Assembly: GCA_021806135.1 (NCBI GenBank)
Contig: JAJZYB010000003.1
Span: 1 to 64,000, forward strand
Reading direction: 5' to 3'
Source: Thermoplasmata archaeon
Lineage (GTDB): Archaea > Thermoplasmatota > Thermoplasmata > Lutacidiplasmatales > UBA184
DNA: 64,000 nt
Shown: piece after piece, positions 25,026-32,997 of the stretch
Layout of the letters: the number at the start of each line of letters is the position of its first letter
How positions within the stretch are numbered: the first letter of the stretch is position 1
Notes under the pieces: generated by a model
Seen by the model: the letters and a program-made list of their open reading frames with translations, nothing else
Database searches by the model: none
What the model was told of the DNA's origin: nothing
Made by a program: the position numbers and the translations under genes

Positions 25026-26603
25026 ATGGATGGCCCCCCCGCTCCCCCGGGGATCACCGGACACCCCCGACGGGTCCTCTTCGTCCTGGTCCTCGGGACC
25101 CTCATGGCCTCGGTGGACAGCACCATCGTGCTCCTCGCCTTCCCCACCATCGCGACGGAGCTCAAGGCGAACCTGAGCCTCGTGCTCTGGACCATCCTCA
25201 TCTACCTGCTCGTGGCCGCCATCCTCACCACCCAACTGGGCCGGGTGGGCGACCTCTTCGGCCGGGCGCGGATGTACAACCTCGGGTTCGCGATCTTCAT
25301 CGTGGGGTCGGCCCTCTGCGGCCTCGCCCCCAATGCCGACACCCTGGTGGCGTTCCGGGGGATCCAGGCCGTGGGGGGCTCCCTCCTCGTGGCCAACAGC
25401 AGCGCCATCGTGGCGGACAACATACCGGGGACGGGCCGGGGGAGGGCCTTCGGGTACCTGGCCATGGGTTGGAGCGTGGGGGCAACCCTCGGGATCGTTC
25501 TCGGCGGCATCATCACGACCCTCGTGGGATGGCGTTTCATCTTCTACATCAACGTCCCCATCGGCGCCCTCGCCCTCTACTGGGGGGTCCGCTACCTCCG
25601 GGACCACGGCCGGGTGAGGGCGAGGCTCGACCTCGTGGGCATGGGACTGCTCGCGGCGGCCCTCACCCTGGTCACCTACGGGGCGACCGACATCGCGGAC
25701 AGCGGGATGGACGCCTTCAACCTCTCCCTCGCCCTCGTGGGGCTGGCGCTCATCGTCCCCTTCGTTCTCTGGGAGCGGCGCTCCCCCTCCCCCACGTTGA
25801 ACCTGAGGCTCTTCCGCTCCAGGTTGCTCTCCCGCTCCCTCGGGGCCGCCTTCCTCCAGAGCCTCGGCTACGTGTCCATCGCCTTCCTCTTGATCATGTA
25901 CCTCCAGGGGGTCCGGGGCCTCTCCCCCCTGGATGCCTCCTTGGTCCTGGTCCCGGGCTACGTCCTCTCCAGTGTCTTCGCCCCGTTCATGGGCCGGCTC
26001 GTGGACCGCATCGGCCCTCGCCTGCCCGCCACCGTGGGCATCCTGCTCATGCTGGCGGTGGTCCTGATCTTCACGCAGCTCACCGTGAGCACCCCGCTGG
26101 TCTTCATCGCCTCGGTGATGCTCATTTCGGGCTTCGGAGGCGCCCTGTTCTACCCGGCCAACAACACCGCCATCATGGGGGCCACCGACTCCCAGGACTA
26201 CGGGGCCACCTCCGGGCTCATGCGGACCCTCGGCAACGCGGGGATCCTGGGAAGCTATGTGGTGAGCATCACGGTGGCTTCCCTGTCCATCTCCCGGGGA
26301 TTGGCCTTCTCGGTCTTCGCCGGGACCACCGCCTTGGTCGGCGGGATCTCGGCCACGTTCGTCAACGCCATCCACTCCAGCCTCTATGTCATGGCCGGGG
26401 TCCTCCTGGCGGCGGCCCTCCTCTCTTGGGTCCGGGGACGGCCGACCCCCCGCCAGGTCTCCTGGTCGGGACCCTCGGCGACCTCCGCGGAGCCTACCCC
26501 ACCGGGAACGGCAACTCCCAGATGGGGAGCCGTTCCCCCCGGGGAATCCGTCTCCCTCTCCCCGGTAGGAGAGCGAAGCCCTCCGCCCCCACCAGGCTCG
26601 TGA
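25026..26603 (+). CDS. MFS multidrug efflux transporter, DHA2 type
   Basis: A 525-residue proton-driven exporter with about 14 membrane helices. Family motifs: helix 1 L-M-A-S-V-D-S-T-I-V (the D-x-T of DHA2), motif A-like G-R-V-G-D-L-F-G-R-A-R after helix 2, F-R-G-I-Q-A-V-G-G-S-L-L, and the motif C-like S-V-G-A-T-L-G-I-V-L-G-G. The last 50 residues are Pro/Ser-rich and lie opposite the 3' end of moeA (110-base convergent overlap), so this tail may be a recent extension. The promoter spacing implies a leaderless mRNA. Confidence 0.92.
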   Translation: MDGPPAPPGITGHPRRVLFVLVLGTLMASVDSTIVLLAFPTIATELKANLSLVLWTILIYLLVAAILTTQLGRVGDLFGRARMYNLGFAIFIVGSALCGLAPNADTLVAFRGIQAVGGSLLVANSSAIVADNIPGTGRGRAFGYLAMGWSVGATLGIVLGGIITTLVGWRFIFYINVPIGALALYWGVRYLRDHGRVRARLDLVGMGLLAAALTLVTYGATDIADSGMDAFNLSLALVGLALIVPFVLWERRSPSPTLNLRLFRSRLLSRSLGAAFLQSLGYVSIAFLLIMYLQGVRGLSPLDASLVLVPGYVLSSVFAPFMGRLVDRIGPRLPATVGILLMLAVVLIFTQLTVSTPLVFIASVMLISGFGGALFYPANNTAIMGATDSQDYGATSGLMRTLGNAGILGSYVVSITVASLSISRGLAFSVFAGTTALVGGISATFVNAIHSSLYVMAGVLLAAALLSWVRGRPTPRQVSWSGPSATSAEPTPPGTATPRWGAVPPGESVSLSPVGERSPPPPPGS

Positions 26604-27726
26604 TGGCGGACGATCCCCGGAAGGTGGGGGTTGCCCAGCCCTCCCGCAGCCGGACCGGCAGGACGGTCACGAAGCCCCGGGGAAGCGGGCCATAGGCGCT
26701 GGCCAGCCGGGCCGTGGTGGCCCGGAGCGACGGACGGGGGCGTCGCCCCAGCCGATCCAGCAGCGGGAGCACCAACCAGAACGCGTTGGACAGGCAACTG
26801 GTGGGGTGCCCCGGAAGCCCGAGGAGCAGCTTGCCGTTGGACCGGGCGGCCAGGGTGGGCTTTCCGGGGCGGATGCTCAATCCGTGGAAGAGCATCTCAC
26901 CGATCCGGGGGAACACCTGGGGGAGGTAGTCCCGCTCCCCCACCGAGCTCCCCCCGGTGGCCAGCACCAGGTCGTTCTCCCGGAGCACCTCCCGGAGCGT
27001 TGCCTCGATCTGCCGGGGGTCGTCGGGAACCGGAGGAACGGTGGTCACCCGGGCACCGGTGAGCTTCAGTAGGGCGCCGAGGGTGATGTTGTTGAACTCC
27101 CGGATCTGCCCCCGTCGGGGGGTCTTCCCCGGGGGGACGAGCTCGTTCCCGTTCGGGACCACGGCGACCCGCGGTTGGGCATAGACCCGGACCCGGAGCC
27201 GGCCCCCCGCCCCGAGGGCACCGAGCCGGGCTGGCGTGAGGGCCTCCCCGGGCATCGCCAGGCGCTCTCCCCGCGGCATGTCCTCCCCCGGCTCGACCAC
27301 GGCGAACCCCCGGGCGACCGGTCCGAAGGCCAGGACCCGCCCATCCTTCTCCCGTGTCTCCTCGAAGACCACCACCGCGTCCGCCCCCCGTGGCATGGGG
27401 GCCCCGGTGGCGATGGCCACCGCTTCCCCCGGGGCGAGCCGGCCTGGGTAGAACTCCTCGGCGTGGAGCTCCGCGACCACCCGCAGGGCAACGGGGGCGC
27501 GTTTCCGGGCCCCGCGGAGGTCCCGGGACCGGACGGCGTACCCATCCCAACTGGCCCGGGGAAAGGCCGGAACGGCATGGACCGCCCTCACCGTCTCCGC
27601 GCAGATCCGCCCGGCCGCGTCGGTGAGGGAGAGCGTCTCCATCCGGGTGATGGGCCGGACGAGGGCAAGGAGGCGACGGCGGGCCTCGAGCGGGGAGCGC
27701 AACCGCCCAAATGCCGTCATCCTCAT
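26494..27726 (-). CDS. moeA: Molybdopterin molybdotransferase MoeA
   Basis: A 410-residue enzyme that inserts molybdate into adenylated molybdopterin. MoeA landmarks are clear: S-W-D-G-Y-A-V-R-S-R-D, A-I-A-T-G-A-P-M-P-R-G-A-D-A-V-V, V-E-P-G-E-D-M-P-R-G-E, P-N-G-N-E-L-V-P-P-G, the catalytic-domain T-G-G-S-S-V-G-E-R-D-Y, and L-P-G-H-P-T-S-C-L. An IS607-type element ends immediately upstream of the ATG at 27726, so the native promoter has probably been displaced. The 3' end overlaps the MFS gene. No other molybdopterin gene is in the window. Confidence 0.95.
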   Translation of the reverse strand: MRMTAFGRLRSPLEARRRLLALVRPITRMETLSLTDAAGRICAETVRAVHAVPAFPRASWDGYAVRSRDLRGARKRAPVALRVVAELHAEEFYPGRLAPGEAVAIATGAPMPRGADAVVVFEETREKDGRVLAFGPVARGFAVVEPGEDMPRGERLAMPGEALTPARLGALGAGGRLRVRVYAQPRVAVVPNGNELVPPGKTPRRGQIREFNNITLGALLKLTGARVTTVPPVPDDPRQIEATLREVLRENDLVLATGGSSVGERDYLPQVFPRIGEMLFHGLSIRPGKPTLAARSNGKLLLGLPGHPTSCLSNAFWLVLPLLDRLGRRPRPSLRATTARLASAYGPLPRGFVTVLPVRLREGWATPTFRGSSAITSLVGAEGFALLPGRGRRIPRGERLPIWELPFPVG

Positions 27727-27727
27727 G

Positions 27728-27742
27728 GAGCCCCCCCTTCCC
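27728..27742. repeat. Flanking direct repeat, moeA side
   Basis: GAGCCCCCCCTTCCC matches GAGCCCTCCTTCCC at 29621-29634 except for one inserted C and one C/T change. It could mark the target core or a recombination crossover copy of the IS607 element. Confidence 0.45.
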
Positions 27743-27746
27743 AGCT

Positions 27747-27760
27747 AACGGGAATCCGTT
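27747..27760 (-). ncRNA. Hairpin of a putative TnpB guide RNA 3' end
   Basis: Downstream of the tnpB stop, the minus strand reads AACGG-ATTC-CCGTT, a perfect 5-bp stem with a 4-base loop, close to the likely right end of the element. TnpB systems use an omega (re) RNA made from the 3' part of tnpB and the right end, with the guide taken from flanking DNA, here the moeA start region. The hairpin is seen; the RNA role is inferred from the family. Confidence 0.4.
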
Positions 27761-27769
27761 CTCCCATAC

Positions 27770-28975
27770 CTAGACATTGGTAACACCAACGATGCTGGGT
27801 TCCTGATTCACGGAAGAGCACCTGCCTTGCGGCATGAACCTCTCTCCTCCACAGGCGTTTTCCGTCTCCGCCGAACTGGCGGCGACCCTCGCGAGGTTGC
27901 GAGCGGCATTCAAGTCCCGGTCCATGACGAGCCCGCACGACGGGCACGAATAGGTTCGCTCCGACAGCGGCATCTCCTTCATACCGCCGCACGAGGAACA
28001 CCTCTTGGTGCTCGGATAAAACGGGTCGGCCTTCACAAGATGCGACCCATACCACCCGCACTTGTAATCCAACTGCCGGACGAACTCCCCGAAGGAAGCG
28101 TCCGAGAGGGAGCGGGCGAGGGGGTGGTTGCGGAGCATGTTCGCAGGGCGCAGGCCCTCAACCACGATGACGGGCTTGGTTCTCGCCAGCATCGTCGTGG
28201 CCTGGTGGAGCGCGTCCTTGCGCAGGTCCGCGACCTTCGCATGGCACCGGGACAATCGTCTCTTGGCCTTCTCTCGGTTGTGACTTCCTTTCTTCTTCCT
28301 CGATACCTCCCTCTCAAGATGCTGGAGCTTCCTTTGTCTCACCCGTAGAGCACGGGGATTCGGGATGACCGTGCCGTCACTCACGATGGCGAGGGCGTGG
28401 ATGCCGAGGTCTACGCCCACCGCCTCGCCCATCGGCGGGAGGGTGGGGGGACGTTCCTCCTCGACCGAGAGGCTGACATACCACCGTCCGGCTCTCTCCG
28501 ACACCGTGGCCGAACGGAGGTGGGCGGTCATGGGGAGATAGCCCCGCTCCTTCAGTTTGACCCGCCCGATCCTCGGGAGCGTGACGTGACCGCCCTCCAC
28601 CGCCACGGTCCCGGTGAGACGGAACGAGCTCCGCCCCGCATGCCGTGAGTGGAATCTCGGATACTTCGCCCTCCCCTCGAAGAAGTTCGTGTAGGCACGG
28701 TCTAGGTCCCGCAGGGCCTCCTGGGGGGCGCATTTGGAGGACTCGTACATCCACCCGAGATCCGTCCGCTTGCGGACGTTGGTCTCCCGGTGCAGGTCGA
28801 TGGCCGTGGGGGTCTTGATGCGCGGAACGGGAAGTTGGTTCATCCACCACGCCTCCTCCTTCCGTTGGAGGCCGAAGTTGTAGGCATAGCGAGCGCACCC
28901 GGCGTGCTGGCGGAAGGCCGTCCGCTGGACGTTCGTCGGGTCCAACTCGGTGCGGTAGGCTCTCTGGACCTTCAC
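27770..28975 (-). CDS. tnpB: RNA-guided nuclease TnpB
   Basis: A 401-residue full-length TnpB, ancestor-type relative of Cas12. RuvC residues are D189 (V-G-V-D-L-G), E273 (I-V-V-E-G-L) and the C-terminal D-R-D-L-N-A-A-R-N (D352/D354). The zinc ribbon C-S-S-C (326-329) and C-P-S-C (344-347) is complete, and the N-terminal helix-turn-helix/OTF122 part begins K-V-Q-R-A-Y-R-T-E-L. All catalytic residues are kept, so it should be an active RNA-guided DNA nuclease that helps to retain the element. The ATG overlaps the tnpA stop by 4 bases. Confidence 0.95.
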   Translation of the reverse strand: MKVQRAYRTELDPTNVQRTAFRQHAGCARYAYNFGLQRKEEAWWMNQLPVPRIKTPTAIDLHRETNVRKRTDLGWMYESSKCAPQEALRDLDRAYTNFFEGRAKYPRFHSRHAGRSSFRLTGTVAVEGGHVTLPRIGRVKLKERGYLPMTAHLRSATVSERAGRWYVSLSVEEERPPTLPPMGEAVGVDLGIHALAIVSDGTVIPNPRALRVRQRKLQHLEREVSRKKKGSHNREKAKRRLSRCHAKVADLRKDALHQATTMLARTKPVIVVEGLRPANMLRNHPLARSLSDASFGEFVRQLDYKCGWYGSHLVKADPFYPSTKRCSSCGGMKEMPLSERTYSCPSCGLVMDRDLNAARNLARVAASSAETENACGGERFMPQGRCSSVNQEPSIVGVTNV

Positions 28976-29571
28976 GGGCTCTTCACCATCTTGCGGGCCT
29001 CGGAGAGGAGGCGCTTTGTCTTGGGGCTACGGAGTCCGTAGAGCCGGGCGGAGAAGGAGGTGATGATAGCAATGAGGTCGTTCGCCAGTTCGGACTCAGG
29101 GGTATCCTTCGGCTTTGGCTCCAGCACATCGAGGGTCGTCCCGTAGGCGGCGAAGACCTGCCGGAGCAGGTCCACACCGAACCGTGCCAGTCGGTCCTCG
29201 TAGGCGACCACGACGCGGGAGACCCGTCGCTCCTGGACGGCTTTGAGTACCGCGAGGAAACCCGGACGGTCGAACTTGAGCCCCGAACGTATGTCCGTGT
29301 GCATCTCGGCCCCGGGGAAGGCCCGCTGGAGCCGCTCCTTCTGGCGCTCCAGGTCGTCCTTCTGTCCGTGGGACGAGACCCGGGCGTAGAGGACAGGGAG
29401 GCGAGTCTCCTGCTCGCCCATGAGCCGATGGACCTCGGACAACGGGACGCGCCGCATCCCACCCAACGTCCGTACGACACGAAGTTTCCCCTGTCGGTCC
29501 CATCTCTGTAGGGTAGTGACGGTGAGCCCGAGACGACGAGCGGCTTCCCCGATACGGAGGAGAACGTCCAC
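28972..29571 (-). CDS. tnpA: IS607-family serine recombinase TnpA
   Basis: A 199-residue transposase. The N-terminal MerR-like helix-turn-helix (L-L-R-I-G-E-A-A-R-R-L-G, 4-15) precedes the resolvase catalytic domain (L-Y-A-R-V-S-S-H-G-Q-K-D-D-L, with S66 as the nucleophile) and E-D-R-L-A-R-F-G. This order, DNA-binding domain first, is the mark of IS607. GTG start at 29571, about 29 bases from a TATA element, so probably leaderless. It is coupled to tnpB by ATGA overlap. Confidence 0.93.
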   Translation of the reverse strand: MDVLLRIGEAARRLGLTVTTLQRWDRQGKLRVVRTLGGMRRVPLSEVHRLMGEQETRLPVLYARVSSHGQKDDLERQKERLQRAFPGAEMHTDIRSGLKFDRPGFLAVLKAVQERRVSRVVVAYEDRLARFGVDLLRQVFAAYGTTLDVLEPKPKDTPESELANDLIAIITSFSARLYGLRSPKTKRLLSEARKMVKSP

Positions 29572-29588
29572 GATTTAGCCATAGGCTA

Positions 29589-30623
29589 TCACCCATGTAT
29601 ATACTTTCCATTAGTTGTTAGAGCCCTCCTTCCCTCTTTCGGAGCCCTGGAGAACGGGTTCCCTCTAAAGGGGAGGGCCGGAAGGGGGTCTCCCCGATCC
29701 CGGCCAGCCCTCAGCGTGGCCGCGGCTGCGCTGAGGCCCCCCTTCAGGCATGCCTGGAGCGGCCAACCCCGGAACCATCCCGCGTAGAACCCTCCCCGAA
29801 AGGCGTCACCGGCCCCGGTCACGTGCCCCAGGGACCCCACGGGGAGCGCAGGGAGGTCCACGTTCCCGGCCCGGCTGAAGGCCGAGACCCCGCGCGGGCC
29901 CCGGGTCATCACCACCAACGGGACCACGCTGAGCAACTCCCGCGGGTCGCCAAATCCCCCGATCTCGCTGAGTCGCTGGATCTCGCCCTCGTTGCCGAAG
30001 AGGATCTCCGTGAGGGGAAGCATCCGCCGCAGGTCGGAAGGCTTCCAGCGATACCGGATCTCCTGGGCCGGATCGAACGCCACGGGGCGGCCCCCGCTCC
30101 TTGCGACCTCGGCCACGGCCAATTGGTAGCCCGGGTCGCCGGTGGTCAGATGGACCCAGGCGGACCGGCGAAGGACCCCCCGGGGAAGGTTCCGGGAGTC
30201 CAGCCGTCCCATGGCCCCCTGGTCGATCACGGTGGTCTGGCCCCCATGACCGTCCTCCAGGATCCAGCAGGTGGGGGTCCGACGACCAGGCAAGGACCGG
30301 AAGCCGGCGAGGTCCACCCCCTCCTGCCGTAGCAACCGCCGGTAGCGGACCGGGAAATCCGGCCCCACAAAGGAGGCGAGGGCGCTGCGGACCCCCAGCT
30401 TGCGCGACCACCGCGCGATGTTGGCCGCCGTTCCCCCCAGTCGGACCTCCCGACCAAGGACCGGCACGGTCGTGTCCGGCTCGGGGAGGTGGGGCAGGGT
30501 CAGCAGAACATCCAGGTTAGTGTGCCCGACCACCAGCAGATCCAGCGGGAAGGGCGAGAGGCCCGGTCCCGTTCCCGACGTGGAGTTCGACCGGGGGGAG
30601 GGGGACCGCCACGGGGAGACCAT
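29589..30623 (-). CDS. PfkB/ribokinase-family sugar or nucleoside kinase
   Basis: A 344-residue kinase. The first PfkB signature is around V-R-L-G-G-T-A-A-N-I-A (about 60-70) and the second, with the anion hole and catalytic base, is H-V-T-G-A-G-D-A-F-R-G-G-F. N-terminal L-L-V-V-G-H-T-N-L-D-V is typical. The ATG at 30623 follows from where homology begins, after an 18-residue Ser/Pro leader. The last residues (T-N-G-K-Y-I-H-G) are encoded by the AT-rich left end of the IS607 element, so the insertion probably replaced the native C-terminal tail without touching the catalytic core. Substrate not assignable. Confidence 0.85.
   Translation of the reverse strand: MVSPWRSPSPRSNSTSGTGPGLSPFPLDLLVVGHTNLDVLLTLPHLPEPDTTVPVLGREVRLGGTAANIARWSRKLGVRSALASFVGPDFPVRYRRLLRQEGVDLAGFRSLPGRRTPTCWILEDGHGGQTTVIDQGAMGRLDSRNLPRGVLRRSAWVHLTTGDPGYQLAVAEVARSGGRPVAFDPAQEIRYRWKPSDLRRMLPLTEILFGNEGEIQRLSEIGGFGDPRELLSVVPLVVMTRGPRGVSAFSRAGNVDLPALPVGSLGHVTGAGDAFRGGFYAGWFRGWPLQACLKGGLSAAAATLRAGRDRGDPLPALPFRGNPFSRAPKEGRRALTTNGKYIHG
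29597..29604 (-). promoter_or_regulatory. TATA box of tnpA
   Basis: GTATATAC is centred about 29 bases before the tnpA GTG. It lies inside the element's left end and overlaps the last codons of the upstream kinase gene. Confidence 0.55.
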
Positions 30624-30648
30624 GGGGGTAGGGCCAAGGTGCCTGAGC

Positions 30649-31293
30649 CTAAACCCTTGCCCCGACGTCCGGGCGGCGCGGCGCGGAGGCAGGACGCCGG
30701 CGCGAAAGCAGTCCGGCTCCGGCCGCAAGCGCGAGGAGAAGGGGAAAGGTCACCGCCACCGCCCAGGGCCACCCGGGCCAGCCCCACGCTCCCTCTCCCC
30801 AGAGCAGGATCCCCAGCCCGAGGGCGGCTCCTCCGACAAAGCCGACGTAGCGGCGACGGAGGACCGGGTCGCTTCCCCCATCCTTCCAACGCTGGAGGAC
30901 CCCCCACACCCCCAGGGAGATCGCCAGGTCAGCCACCACCAGATCGAACGGATCGTAAAAGTCCCCGAGCAGTTTCGTGACGCCGAAGGGGATCCCGTAG
31001 ACCCCCAGGAAGAGCAGGAAGAAGGCCGGGGCCCGCCCCCGGGGGTAGACGACTTGGGCGACCAGGGTCAGCCCCCCGACGAGGGCGAAGAGAGCGATGG
31101 TGGTGTCGTACAGGTCCCGGTAATCGGTCAGGACCTTGATGGTGCCCAGGGCGATCCCGTTCAACCCCAGGGCGAGTTCGAAGCCTCGTTCCCGGAAAAA
31201 CAGGTAACCCAGGGCGAAAGCCAGGGGAAGCTCCAACGCCACCGCTCCGACCAGCGCGGGGGTGATGCCGGGGGAAAGTTCGAATACGGTCAT
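30649..31293 (-). CDS. Integral membrane protein, unknown function
   Basis: A 214-residue protein with about six or seven hydrophobic helices from residue 10 onward (A-L-V-G-A-V-A-L-E-L-P-L-A-F-A, then F-E-L-A-L-G-L-N-G-I-A-L-G, and others) and a basic C-terminal tail (S-R-R-R-P-A-S-A-P-R-R). There are no cysteines. The ATG at 31293 starts immediately before the first helix. It precedes the PfkB-type kinase gene by 25 bases on the same strand, so the two may be co-transcribed. No family recognised. Confidence 0.7.
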   Translation of the reverse strand: MTVFELSPGITPALVGAVALELPLAFALGYLFFRERGFELALGLNGIALGTIKVLTDYRDLYDTTIALFALVGGLTLVAQVVYPRGRAPAFFLLFLGVYGIPFGVTKLLGDFYDPFDLVVADLAISLGVWGVLQRWKDGGSDPVLRRRYVGFVGGAALGLGILLWGEGAWGWPGWPWAVAVTFPLLLALAAGAGLLSRRRPASAPRRPDVGARV

Positions 31294-31625
31294 GAAAGGA
31301 GGCCCAGGGCTGCTCCCGGCGGGTGAGGAGCCGCGACCCCTTAGCCCTTCGGAAAAAGGGTCCCCGACGGGCCGAGGGCTCGCCGCCACCGAGGGGTGTC
31401 TTCGCCACGGGGTGTGGGCGAACCTTCGTGGCGGGAGCGTGGTTCGTTTATCGTGCCCAAAAGTGAGGGGTCGTCTCGCCGCTCTGGGCCCCTCCCCCGC
31501 TCCTCCCGACGAGGCACCGATCCTGGGGGTGGCCGCCGATCGTCCCCTGCCCCTCTCCGGGCGGTGTGCAGGTTCGTCGGAACCGGGGCCGACACAGCGC
31601 CCTTGACCGCGCCGCTTTTGCCTTC
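31294..31625. other. Intergenic stretch, nothing recognised
   Basis: About 330 bases between the membrane-protein gene and the NIF3-like gene. No convincing gene is seen on either strand. A small hairpin (CCCTT/AAGGG near 31346-31360) and a slightly AT-richer patch near 31441-31470 are the only structure noticed. Confidence 0.4.
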
Positions 31626-32567
31626 CTACCGCCACCAGACGGGTTCCGGTATGGGTCGGACCTTGAGGCCGAACTCCCGTTGGAACAGTCCGGGGACTCC
31701 GGTTTCCATGACGGCATGCTCCGAGGCCGCGTGCGAGCACCCCAGCAGAGCCATCCGCGACGACCGGGCCAGCCGCTCGACATCCCGGAAGTTGCTGCGC
31801 CCCCTTTCCCCTTCCCACCGGAGGTGGAGCTCGCCGGTCAGGTAGACGTCCACCCCGAGCCCCTGCGCCCGGACCATCTCCTCCACGCGATCACCGCATC
31901 CTCCCACCACCGCAATGCGCTCCACAGAGGGTGGGGAACCCCCTTTCTTCTCCAGGAAGGGGACATGGAACTGCTCCGCCACCCGCCGAAGGAACTCTGG
32001 CCAGTCCAGTTGGGGGATCCGACAGACGATGCCCGCGGTCCCGGGGCCGTAGGGGAAGAACCTGGCCTCGGTCGTGCCTCCGAGCCGTTCCACCATGGCG
32101 GCCGAGGTGCTGACCTCGGGGTGGATGTCCAAAGGAGCATGGCACGCATAGACGGACAGCCCCCGCTCCCGAAGGGCCTCCCGTTGCTGAGGGACGAGCG
32201 GCCGGGCCGCCATCTCGGGATCGACCCAGGTCCCGTCCGGGGTCCCTTCCGGGGTCCCGTTGCGCAGGTCCACCGCGTGGTGGACGAACAAGAGATCGCC
32301 GGTCTCCGCCTCAGAGAGGAAGGTCTGGATGACGTCCACCGACGGGAATGCCGCCGCAAAGGCCCGGTGGACGGTGGGGCTCCCCCGCACCATCAAACCG
32401 TTGAAGAGGGAGCGGAAGGCGGGTTCGAATCCTTCGAGGCCACCGGATCCCGGCCTTGCGTACGCCTGGGGGACGAATCGAGACATCGATGGGTCGGGGC
32501 CAAACGAGGGAACGCCGAAGAAGGAATCCAGGCGCGGAGAAAGCGTCTCTAAGGGCACCCCGGACAT
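31626..32567 (-). CDS. NIF3-like dinuclear metal protein
   Basis: A 313-residue protein of the Nif3/DUF34 family, ring-forming proteins with a two-metal site. The ligand motifs are F-V-H-H-A-V-D (about 94-100), A-C-H-A-P-L-D-I-H (about 141) and the C-terminal C-S-H-A-A-S-E-H-A-V (about 278). The function of the family is unsettled (GTP cyclohydrolase and metal-chaperone roles have both been proposed). Slightly longer than the about 250-residue archaeal norm, mostly through the first 40 residues and insertions. It diverges from the amidohydrolase gene across 430 bases. Confidence 0.85.
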   Translation of the reverse strand: MSGVPLETLSPRLDSFFGVPSFGPDPSMSRFVPQAYARPGSGGLEGFEPAFRSLFNGLMVRGSPTVHRAFAAAFPSVDVIQTFLSEAETGDLLFVHHAVDLRNGTPEGTPDGTWVDPEMAARPLVPQQREALRERGLSVYACHAPLDIHPEVSTSAAMVERLGGTTEARFFPYGPGTAGIVCRIPQLDWPEFLRRVAEQFHVPFLEKKGGSPPSVERIAVVGGCGDRVEEMVRAQGLGVDVYLTGELHLRWEGERGRSNFRDVERLARSSRMALLGCSHAASEHAVMETGVPGLFQREFGLKVRPIPEPVWWR

Positions 32568-32997
32568 GAGGGAAGGACGGTCTGCCCGATATCAATGTTG
32601 CGAGGGTGCCTGCAGCGTCCGGGCATGCGCCGCAGAGGCCCCGGCTCCCGGGAGTCCCCAGCGCTATCTTGTACGAGGGCACGGCACCAGAGTCCCTTCG
32701 CATGGGGGGACGGTCCACCGCTGGTCGCACCTCGGCCTTCATTCCGCGCCACGGAAACGGGCAATGCCCGAACTTCCTCGAGAGGATGATCACCGGGTGG
32801 CGGCCGTCTCCGGGCCATTGTTGACCGCCACACAAGCGTAGCGGTCAACCGTGGAACGGGTGGGCGGGCCCACCGATCTGAGCTTTCGCGGACCATGCGC
32901 ACCTGCTCGTTGATGCCACGAGGGCAAAGAGGACCCCCCTGGGGGGAGGCTTGAAAGGTTCTCGGGAGTCCGGGCAAGGGGAGGGGGGTGACGGCTG
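32568..32997. other. 430-base divergent intergenic region with inverted repeats
   Basis: No gene is convincing here. Three strong dyads were read directly: GTTGACCGC/GCGGTCAAC with a 12-base spacer (32820-32849), GGTGGGC-GG-GCCCACC (32859-32874), and CCCCCC-T-GGGGGG (32934-32946). Such density suggests a regulatory region or a structured RNA between the NIF3-like and amidohydrolase genes. Confidence 0.45.
32820..32849. repeat. Perfect 9-bp inverted repeat
   Basis: GTTGACCGC and GCGGTCAAC flank a 12-base spacer. The centre-to-centre distance of the arms is 21 bases, two helical turns, which suits a dimeric DNA-binding protein; it would also fold as an RNA hairpin. Confidence 0.55.

Larger units (their letters stand above)
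27728..29634 (-). mobile_element. IS607-type insertion sequence
   Basis: The element carries a serine recombinase (TnpA) and TnpB as an overlapping pair on the minus strand, the IS607 arrangement. It lies between the end of a PfkB-type kinase gene and the start of moeA. IS607 elements lack terminal inverted repeats and the ends are hard to fix; near-identical GAGCCCCCCCTTCCC (27728-27742) and GAGCCCTCCTTCCC (29621-29634) bound it. The sequence around the left end is more AT-rich than its surroundings. Both genes look intact, so it may be active. Confidence 0.8.

Noticed and set aside
30624..31818. Long minus-strand frame extending the membrane protein upstream to 31818
   Set aside because: The part before 31293 is Arg/Gly/Pro-rich and overlaps the NIF3-like gene end; the first membrane helix begins right after the ATG at 31293.
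32424..32436. GGGTTCGAATCC, a tRNA T-loop-like sequence
   Set aside because: It lies inside the conserved NIF3-like gene, flanking bases do not form a T stem, and no acceptor or anticodon arm fits.
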